From Comamonadaceae bacterium (GTDB lineage Bacteria; Pseudomonadota; Gammaproteobacteria; Burkholderiales; Burkholderiaceae_C): a DNA stretch of 6,274 nucleotides. The position numbers were made by a program, and so were the translations under genes. The notes beneath the pieces were generated by a model, which worked only from the letters and a program-made list of their open reading frames with translations, did not search any database and had not been told where the DNA came from. Shown piece after piece: positions 1 to 4,966 of the stretch. The stretch's first letter is position 1; each line of letters opens with the position of its first letter. The stretch lies in NCBI GenBank assembly GCA_947452325.1, contig CANGCZ010000102.1:1-6274 (forward strand), in the 5' to 3' direction.

Positions 1-1755
1 AGACGTGAACGCTTCTTTCAGCAAAGCTTTGACATGCGCGACTTCATAGGTGTGCACCGTCTTCAACCACTGCACACCCAGGCCTTGCAGCGTGGATTCG
101 ATGGTCATGTTGGTGTGCGACAAGCTGCTGTGTTTGTCCAAGGCGGCTTGCTTTTCGGCTTCCATGGGTGTGGAGATGATATCTTGCGTGCCGGTGGCCG
201 AGGTGTAGCCGTTTTTGAAAATCAACAACACCGCGTCGTCGCCGTTGAACAAGGCGCTTTGCACGCCGGTAAGCAAACCGTTGTGCCAGAAACCGCCGTC
301 ACCCATGATGGCCAGCGTGCGTCTTTGCATCATCGGCGAGACACCGGCGCGGCTGGCCAAACTCATGCCGTAACCCAAAATGGAATGACCGGTGGAGAAG
401 GGCTCGAACGTGCCCAAGGCGTGGCAGCCGATGTCGGCGGCGATATGCAAATCACCAATCTCTTGCTGCACCAGTTTCAGTGCAGAAAACACCGGACGCT
501 CCGGGCAGCCTATGCAAAAACCGGGCGGGCGCGCAGGCAAGGCCTGGCCGAGCGCTTTGGCCACATCGGCGCGGCGTTGCTGTAAATCCATTGACCATTG
601 CTGCGCAGTTTGTGCGGTGTCTGCAGACAAGTACTTGGCGATGAAAGGCGACAAGCCACTGGTGATGGCCTCGACGTTGTATTCACCCGCGCCGGGCAAC
701 ATGTCTTTGCCATGCAATGGCGTGTGTATGCCACGGCGGCGCAGTTGCGTGGCAATGTCTTGTTCGATGTATTCGGGCTGGCCTTCTTCGATCACCAGCA
801 CCGCGCGTTTGCCTTGGCAAAAATCCGTTACCTGCTCCGGCACCAGCGGGTAGGTGACATTCAGCACCAGCATGGGAATGTCGCATTCGCCGAAAGCATT
901 CGCCAGCCCCAGCAATTGCAGGCTGCGAAGCAAACTGTTGTACAAACCGCCTTGCACAATCAAACCCAGGTCCGCGTGTTTTTCGCCCGGCATCAACTCA
1001 TTCAAACCGTTTGTGACGATGTACTCACGCGCCGCCGGAATGCGTTCCTCGAGTTTGCGCTTTTCTTGTTTAAAAGTGACCGGCGGGTGCGCCAAGCGCA
1101 TGTAATCGAACTTGGCCGGCTCGGCCATCAAGTGACGCGTCGATACTGCCGGTGCGCGGTTGGTCTTGGCAACAAAACTGCCTCGTACATGGCAGGCGCG
1201 TATGCGTAATTCCAAAATGCACGGCATGTTCGATGCCTCGGACAAAGCGAAACCGTGTTCCACCATGTCAACCATGCGCGTGAGATCGGGGCGTGGATCG
1301 AGCAAACACAGGGTGCTTTTCAGCGCATACGCATGGGTGCGTTCTTGAATGACGGATGCGCCTTCGCCATAGTCTTCACCGACCACGATCAACGCGCCGC
1401 CGACCACACCGGGTGAAGCCAGATTGGACAATGCATCACTGGCCACGTTGGTGCCGACAATGGATTTCCATGTGACCGCACCGCGCAAGGGGTAATGGAT
1501 GCTCGCACCCAGCATGGCCGCTGCAGAGGCTTCGTTGGAACAGGCCTCGACATGCACACCCAGCTCTTGCATCAACGGTTTGGCTTGCACCATCACGTCC
1601 AGCAAATGCGACACCGGTGCGCCCTGGTAGCCGCCGACATAGGCCACGCCCGATTGCAACAAAGCTTTGGTCACCGCCAGAATGCCTTCGCCATGAAAAC
1701 GCTCGCCGTCCTTTAAACGCAGTGACTTGATTTCTTCAACAAATGAAACTTCCAA
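1..1755 (-). CDS. iorA: Indolepyruvate:ferredoxin oxidoreductase, alpha subunit (C-terminus outside window)
   Basis: This gene encodes the thiamine-diphosphate (TPP) subunit of a 2-oxoacid:ferredoxin oxidoreductase that decarboxylates aryl pyruvates such as indolepyruvate to the acyl-CoA and passes electrons to ferredoxin, in the cytoplasm. The minus strand reads open for 585 codons to the window edge. An N-terminal pyruvate-oxidoreductase domain (about residues 20-190) includes GGYQGAPVSHLLD and a GEDYGEGASVIQE segment. A linker leads to the TPP domain, with FCIGCPERP (Cys414, Cys417) and the TPP/Mg motif GDGG (485-488) ending at Asn515 in FKNGYTSATG. The C-terminal 4Fe-4S ferredoxin domain usual for IorA is beyond the edge. 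An in-frame TGA lies upstream and no ATG precedes the conserved N-terminus, so I chose TTG at 1753-1755, which has AGGGAG 7 nt upstream. The gene diverges from selD; the beta subunit would be expected downstream, outside the window. The enzyme family is clear, but the exact substrate is inferred from the family. Confidence 0.88.
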   Translation of the reverse strand, partial: MEVSFVEEIKSLRLKDGERFHGEGILAVTKALLQSGVAYVGGYQGAPVSHLLDVMVQAKPLMQELGVHVEACSNEASAAAMLGASIHYPLRGAVTWKSIVGTNVASDALSNLASPGVVGGALIVVGEDYGEGASVIQERTHAYALKSTLCLLDPRPDLTRMVDMVEHGFALSEASNMPCILELRIRACHVRGSFVAKTNRAPAVSTRHLMAEPAKFDYMRLAHPPVTFKQEKRKLEERIPAAREYIVTNGLNELMPGEKHADLGLIVQGGLYNSLLRSLQLLGLANAFGECDIPMLVLNVTYPLVPEQVTDFCQGKRAVLVIEEGQPEYIEQDIATQLRRRGIHTPLHGKDMLPGAGEYNVEAITSGLSPFIAKYLSADTAQTAQQWSMDLQQRRADVAKALGQALPARPPGFCIGCPERPVFSALKLVQQEIGDLHIAADIGCHALGTFEPFSTGHSILGYGMSLASRAGVSPMMQRRTLAIMGDGGFWHNGLLTGVQSALFNGDDAVLLIFKNGYTSATGTQDIISTPMEAEKQAALDKHSSLSHTNMTIESTLQGLGVQWLKTVHTYEVAHVKALLKEAFTS

Positions 1756-1762
1756 ACCCCGG

Positions 1763-1768
1763 CTCCCT
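1763..1768 (-). promoter_or_regulatory. Shine-Dalgarno deciding the TTG start of iorA
   Basis: On the minus strand AGGGAG lies 7 nt before TTG (1753-1755). Since a TGA closes the frame upstream and the first in-frame ATG comes well inside conserved sequence, this site selects TTG. Another TTG pair slightly upstream in the frame lacks a comparable site. Confidence 0.55.
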
Positions 1769-1785
1769 GTGAACAACAATAGGCA

Positions 1786-1813
1786 TTGACGGTATGCAAC
1801 AGCGACCGATCAT
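1786..1813 (+). promoter_or_regulatory. Candidate sigma70 promoter for selD
   Basis: TTGACG (1786-1791, 5 of 6 consensus) is followed by a 16-nt spacer and GATCAT (1808-1813, 4 of 6). Transcription would begin near 1820, leaving a leader of about 25 nt before the selD ATG. The call rests on consensus matching only. Confidence 0.35.
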
Positions 1814-1814
1814 A
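1809..1814 (-). promoter_or_regulatory. Candidate -10 box for iorA
   Basis: The minus strand reads TATGAT here, 5 of 6 to TATAAT, about 54 nt from the iorA start. No good -35 element is visible 16-18 nt upstream. The box overlaps the candidate selD -10, so the two divergent promoters, if real, could not be occupied independently. Confidence 0.25.
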
Positions 1815-1844
1815 GAAGACCGGCCTGCATGGTAGATTTGCCCT

Positions 1845-2918
1845 ATGAATGCATCTACTGACAACACACAACCCCGATTGACTTCGCTGGCCCACGGCGG
1901 CGGCTGCGGCTGCAAGATCGCGCCCGGCGTGCTGCGCGACATCCTCTCGAACATGAAAGGTTTTGCGTTGCCGCCGCAGTTGCTGGTCGGCATCGACACC
2001 TCGGACGATGCGGCCGTGTATTTGCTCAATGACCAGCTGGCCTTGATTGCCACGACTGACTTTTTCATGCCGGTGGTGGACGACCCGTTTGACTTCGGCC
2101 GCATCGCAGCCACCAACGCCATCAGCGATGTGTACGCCATGGGCGGCACACCTATTTTTGCGCTGGCCTTGGTTGGTATGCCCATCAATGTGCTCAGTAC
2201 GGACACCATAGGCCAGATATTGGCCGGCGGACAAAGCGTGTGTCAGGCCGCAGGCATTCCCATCGCAGGCGGCCACAGCATTGATTCGGTAGAACCGATT
2301 TACGGTTTGGTGGTGCTGGGTTTGGCGCACCCGAGTCGCATCAAGCGCAATGCCTCAGCGCAGGCAGGTGACGTGTTGGTGCTGGGCAAACCGCTGGGCG
2401 TGGGTGTGCTGTCTGCCGCCTTGAAAAAAGAACAGCTGTCAGCCCAAGGCTATGCGCAAATGATTTCAACCACCACCCGCTTGAACACGCCCGGCCCGGA
2501 GCTGGCAGCGATAGACGGCGTGCATGCCATGACCGATGTCACCGGCTTTGGGCTGGCCGGTCATGCCATAGAGTTGGCACGCGGTTCGGGCATGGACGTG
2601 CACATAGACTGGACGAAAGTGCCCTTGCTCGATGGCGTGCGTGCCTTGGCTGAGGCGGGTCATATCACCGGTGCGTCTGCGCGCAACTGGAGCGGCTATG
2701 GCGCGGATGTGCAATTGCCCGCCAGTGGTTTTGATGTGATTGACCAGGCCTTGCTGAGTGACCCGCAAACCAGCGGCGGCTTGCTGGTCAGTTGTGCCCC
2801 TGAATCACTTGACGCAGTGATGGCGGTGTTTGAGCGACACGGTTTTGCGCAGGCGGCGGTGGTGGGTAAGGTGGCTCCTAAAGCGGGTCAACGCCCTGGG
2901 TTGAAGGTTTCCAAATAG
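1845..2918 (+). CDS. selD: Selenide, water dikinase (selenophosphate synthetase), cysteine form
   Basis: SelD makes selenophosphate from selenide and ATP in the cytoplasm, the selenium donor for selenocysteine and for 2-selenouridine in tRNA. The 357-aa length is close to the roughly 350 aa usual for the family, and the sequence aligns by eye with E. coli SelD throughout. The N-terminal HGGGCGCK places the catalytic Cys at residue 21, with Cys23 and the ATP-contacting Lys24; the Cys codons are TGC, so this is not the selenoprotein form. Asp/Asn residues of the Mg-ATP site follow in DTSDDAAVY (51-59), TTDFFMP (70-76) and RIAATNAISD (86-95), then AMTDVTGFGLAGH (228-240) and a C-terminal DPQTSGGLL. 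An in-frame TAG at 1833-1835 makes ATG 1845 the first possible ATG start; the ribosome-binding site is weak (GGTAG, 9 nt away). No selA, selB, mnmH or selenoprotein gene is adjacent, so the user of the selenophosphate is not visible. Confidence 0.96.
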   Translation: MNASTDNTQPRLTSLAHGGGCGCKIAPGVLRDILSNMKGFALPPQLLVGIDTSDDAAVYLLNDQLALIATTDFFMPVVDDPFDFGRIAATNAISDVYAMGGTPIFALALVGMPINVLSTDTIGQILAGGQSVCQAAGIPIAGGHSIDSVEPIYGLVVLGLAHPSRIKRNASAQAGDVLVLGKPLGVGVLSAALKKEQLSAQGYAQMISTTTRLNTPGPELAAIDGVHAMTDVTGFGLAGHAIELARGSGMDVHIDWTKVPLLDGVRALAEAGHITGASARNWSGYGADVQLPASGFDVIDQALLSDPQTSGGLLVSCAPESLDAVMAVFERHGFAQAAVVGKVAPKAGQRPGLKVSK

Positions 2919-2960
2919 TTCAAACGCCGCTGAATGAGAAAACAATAGAAGTAGTTTGGT

Positions 2961-2997
2961 TTTGTAACTTCGGTTGACGCAAATACGATATTTTTTT
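2961..2997 (+). terminator. Weak candidate terminator after selD
   Basis: A short hairpin with a TTCG tetraloop (2969-2972) pairs TAAC with GTTG; a 3-nt bulge separates it from an outer TTTG/CAAA stem (2961-2964 with 2980-2983). Seven nt later a run of seven T follows (2991-2997). The stem is AT-rich and interrupted, and the T run is displaced, so termination may be inefficient. It overlaps the candidate promoter of the next gene. Confidence 0.28.
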
Positions 2998-3002
2998 AAA
3001 GT
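2974..3002 (+). promoter_or_regulatory. Candidate promoter of the DUF2188 cassette
   Basis: TTGACG (2974-2979) and TAAAGT (2997-3002, 4 of 6) are separated by exactly 17 nt, which include a run of seven T. Transcription from here would give a leader of about 30 nt before the ATG at 3039. This would make the cassette independent of selD. Confidence 0.4.
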
Positions 3003-3038
3003 CATTGGTTATTTATATGAAATGAAAGCCAAAGGCCG

Positions 3039-3275
3039 ATGTCTAAAGTAGCTCAAAAACATGTAGTGCCCAGCATGTCCGGAGGATGGGCTGTCAGAAA
3101 TTCCGGTTCAATTCGTGCTTCCCGTGTGTTCGATACCCAGACAGAGGCTGTTGCATTTGGTCGGCAAGCTGCTAAAAAGGAAGCCACCGAACTTTTTATC
3201 CATCGCCGCGATGGTACTGTTCAATCTCGGAGTTCGTATGGAAATGACCCATATCCACCTCGAGGCAAAAAGTAA
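3039..3275 (+). CDS. DUF2188-family small protein
   Basis: A 78-aa cytoplasmic-looking protein with no signal peptide or membrane segment. It matches the DUF2188 pattern by eye: HVVP (8-11), GGWAVR (15-20), a RASRVFDTQTEA turn (26-37) leading into an alanine-rich helix, then IHRRDG (54-59) and the C-terminal SYGNDPYPP (66-74). No biochemical role is established for this family that I know of. Full length is about what is usual for stand-alone members. The ATG at 3039 has only a modest ribosome-binding sequence (GAAAG, 10 nt upstream; an AAAGG is too close at 3 nt); upstream ATGs at 3017 and 3022 run into stops. It ends 2 nt before the next gene, which suggests one mRNA and coupled translation. 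The family call is firm; the function is unknown. Confidence 0.85.
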   Translation: MSKVAQKHVVPSMSGGWAVRNSGSIRASRVFDTQTEAVAFGRQAAKKEATELFIHRRDGTVQSRSSYGNDPYPPRGKK

Positions 3276-3277
3276 AA

Positions 3278-3898
3278 TTGATCAACAGTTTTGATAGCAA
3301 TATATTCATCAATTGCCCATTTGATGAAGAGTTTTCTAAATTATTAAAACCCATTATTTTCACGACTCTTTATGCGAATCTCACGCCGAGAATTTCACTG
3401 GAAATGCAGGATTCCGCAAGCAGCAGACTAGAACACATTTTTACTTTGATAGAAGAATCCCAATACGCCATTCATGACTTGTCAAGGCTTGAATACAAGT
3501 CGCCCCAAGACCTGCCAAGAATGAATATGCCGTTTGAATTGGGTATTGATTTTGGTGCGCGTCAATTTGGAAATACGAATTTAAAAGAGAAAAAATGCTT
3601 GGTGATGGAGACACTGCCTTACCGATATCAAGCTGCGATATCTGATTTGTCAGGCAGAGACATAAAGCATCACAGTAATGACCCTCTGAAAGCGGTTCAA
3701 ATTGTTCGGGATTGGGTGAGCGCAAACTGCAATCGAACTTTGCCAGCGGCTTCAAAAATTTGGAATTCTTATCTTGATTTCCAGGCTGCCTTGTATGAAG
3801 ACTTGCAGCACAGGCTGGGTTATTCAGAGAAGGAATTGGACGAAATAAAAATCCCTGAATTGATTGAGCATATGCAAAGCTGGATAGCCGCTCTATGA
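3278..3898 (+). CDS. Uncharacterised INCPFD/MPFELG-motif protein, possibly NDT- or TIR-like
   Basis: A 206-aa soluble protein that I recognise only as a widespread uncharacterised family. Predicted order: strand NIFINCPFD (8-16), helix, strand near 38-41, helix with RLEHIFTLIEES (50-61), strand YAIHDLSR (63-70), helix NMPFELGIDFG (83-93), strand KKCLVME (105-111), then YRYQAAISDLSGRDIKHH (115-132) and a charged C-terminal helical part. This alternating alpha/beta layout, with a Glu (87) in a PFELG segment after a D-L-S strand end, resembles nucleoside deoxyribosyltransferase-like and TIR-like domains; that is inference, not a match. The start is TTG at 3278: TGA at 3245-3247 closes the frame upstream, the conserved sequence begins at residue 5, and no other usual start codon exists between. 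It lies 2 nt after the DUF2188 stop, with CGAGG 12 nt before. G+C is about 41%, well below the neighbours, suggesting transfer. Confidence 0.8.
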   Translation: MINSFDSNIFINCPFDEEFSKLLKPIIFTTLYANLTPRISLEMQDSASSRLEHIFTLIEESQYAIHDLSRLEYKSPQDLPRMNMPFELGIDFGARQFGNTNLKEKKCLVMETLPYRYQAAISDLSGRDIKHHSNDPLKAVQIVRDWVSANCNRTLPAASKIWNSYLDFQAALYEDLQHRLGYSEKELDEIKIPELIEHMQSWIAAL

Positions 3899-3907
3899 GC
3901 CTCTTGA

Positions 3908-3933
3908 GTTTAATTGTCGATTTGCAATTAAGC
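3908..3933 (+). terminator. Hairpin just after the 206-aa gene
   Basis: Bases 3908-3916 (GTTTAATTG) can pair with 3925-3933 (CAATTAAGC) over 9 bp with one G-U pair and an 8-nt loop, starting 9 nt past the stop codon. No T run follows directly; a T-rich stretch begins about 10 nt later. Position favours a terminator for the cassette, but the AT-rich stem makes it weak. Confidence 0.33.
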
Positions 3934-4015
3934 CAAAAATTATTGATCTTTTCGTTCCAATTAACTATTCATCAAAAACCGTAAGTCATTGAAAATATTG
4001 GTGTAATTGAACTTT

Positions 4016-4037
4016 TATCTATTCACATATCTATTCA
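4016..4037. repeat. Two direct copies of a 10-bp sequence, 12-bp period
   Basis: TATCTATTCA occurs at 4016-4025 and again at 4028-4037, separated by CA. A third partial copy, CTATTCA, lies at 3965-3971. The repeat sits in the AT-rich gap between convergent genes, so an operator role is not obvious; it may be simple sequence or a remnant. Confidence 0.6.
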
Positions 4038-4051
4038 ATGGGCCACTGAAT
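4033..4051 (-). terminator. Hairpin downstream of the class II aldolase gene
   Basis: In minus-strand RNA, bases 4051-4045 (ATTCAGT) pair with 4039-4033 (ATTGAAT) over 7 bp including one G-U, with a 5-nt GGCCC loop, about 20 nt after the aldolase stop. No T run follows, so it is not a standard intrinsic terminator. Confidence 0.25.
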
Positions 4052-4071
4052 TCCAATGGATTCATATGTTT

Positions 4072-4839
4072 TCAGTCCGCATACCCCGGATTGACCCGGT
4101 CCAGCACCCGCATCATGGCCTCGAAATACAGGCGTTCGCGCTCGGCGATAGGGTGGCGGTCGTTGGGTGAGCGTTGCAGTACTTCTGCCACCACTGCTTC
4201 GCTCATCACTTCCAGCTCTTCGCCGGTGCTCATCGCCAGCACTTGGGTTTGGCAGGCCTTCTCCAATTTGTACAAACGCCGGTAAGCCTGCGCCACGGTG
4301 TTACCTACCGTCACCACGCCGTGGTTTTTGAGGAACATGACTTGTTTGTCCTGGATCAAGCCGGCCAGGCGTTCGCCTTCGTCCATGGTTTTGGCCAGAC
4401 CGGTGTAATGGTCGTCATAGGCGATACGGTTATGGAAAAACGCAGCGGTTTGGCTGGCGGCAAGCAGGCGGTTGTTTTTCAACATGTTCAATGCCGTGGC
4501 CCAGGGTTGGTGGGTGTGCAACACCACCTTGGCGCCGGTGATGCGGTGCAACGGCGCGTGTATGCATTGCGCGGAGAGTTCGACCACGCCATTGCCCTCG
4601 AGCGTTTCACCGGCGTCGTTGAACACAATGATGTCGCTGGCGCGCGCCTCTGACCAGTGCAGACCGTATGGCAGCAGCAAATACTGGTCGCTGCGCCCCG
4701 GAACAATCATGGTGAAGTGGTTGTCTATACCTTCTTCCAGGCCGTCGAGCACCGCCAGCCGCAGGGCAGCAGCCAGATGGACTTTGGCTTGCCACACTGG
4801 GTCAGTGGCAGCGGAGGTGGGCAGGGTGTGGACAGACAT
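4072..4839 (-). CDS. Class II aldolase/adducin-family protein
   Basis: A 255-aa soluble protein of the zinc-dependent class II aldolase/adducin fold, whose enzymes cleave or epimerise phosphorylated sugars or act on related hydroxy-acids; the substrate of this member cannot be read from sequence. Visible family marks are NHFTMIVPG (40-48), Glu87 in VELSAQCIH (86-94), the metal-binding pair LHTH (His108, His110) in VVLHTHQPWATAL, and the third ligand His173 in LKNHGVVTVG. His94 and Glu87 sit where family members keep active-site residues. The length is typical and it appears intact. The ATG at 4837-4839 has GAGAG 6 nt upstream. It lies 127 bp downstream of rep on the same strand, with its own candidate promoter in the gap, and faces the DUF2188 cassette tail to tail. 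A decarboxylase or dehydratase-like role is possible, since many adducin-type members are uncharacterised. Confidence 0.9.
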   Translation of the reverse strand: MSVHTLPTSAATDPVWQAKVHLAAALRLAVLDGLEEGIDNHFTMIVPGRSDQYLLLPYGLHWSEARASDIIVFNDAGETLEGNGVVELSAQCIHAPLHRITGAKVVLHTHQPWATALNMLKNNRLLAASQTAAFFHNRIAYDDHYTGLAKTMDEGERLAGLIQDKQVMFLKNHGVVTVGNTVAQAYRRLYKLEKACQTQVLAMSTGEELEVMSEAVVAEVLQRSPNDRHPIAERERLYFEAMMRVLDRVNPGYAD

Positions 4840-4901
4840 GGGCGACTCTCAGTGATTGCCAAACAAAGGATAAGAATAACTGAATTTACTTTTTCCGCCA
4901 C

Positions 4902-4930
4902 ATTTGATGATGTCGCTCATGGACAGTCAA
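4902..4930 (-). promoter_or_regulatory. Candidate promoter of the class II aldolase gene
   Basis: On the minus strand TTGACT (4930-4925, 5 of 6) and TCAAAT (4907-4902, 4 of 6) are spaced by 17 nt. The transcript would start near 4895, about 55 nt before the ATG. The -35 overlaps one arm of an inverted repeat (4922-4927 with 4951-4956). Confidence 0.38.
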
Positions 4931-4956
4931 CGGATGGCGCAATGGTTAAAACTGTC
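4922..4956. repeat. Inverted repeat GACAGT...ACTGTC upstream of the aldolase gene
   Basis: Arms GACAGT (4922-4927) and ACTGTC (4951-4956) are separated by 23 bp; the right arm is itself part of a small palindrome, ACTGTCAGT (4951-4959). One arm overlaps the candidate -35 box, so a repressor site is conceivable. Six-bp arms can arise by chance. Confidence 0.3.
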
Positions 4957-4966
4957 AGTGTTTGCC

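Noticed and set aside
598..1209. A 203-codon open frame on the plus strand opposite iorA, with similar ones at 34-585 and 1495-1716
   Set aside because: The minus-strand frame encodes a continuous, recognisable IorA through the whole region; the plus frames have no recognisable motifs and are composition-driven shadows.
1713..2330. Minus-strand frames of 205 and 157 codons opposite selD and the divergent gap
   Set aside because: They overlap the unambiguous selD reading frame and the iorA start, and show no family motif.
3039..3898. Calling the pair a toxin-antitoxin system
   Set aside because: The arrangement is compatible, but neither protein matches a known toxin or antitoxin family and the sequence alone gives no evidence of toxicity or neutralisation.
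2926..3899. An imperfect 13-bp repeat, 11 of 13 identical, at 2926-2938 and 3887-3899, as cassette boundaries
   Set aside because: The right copy contains the end of the 206-aa coding sequence, the match is imperfect, and a chance resemblance is likely.
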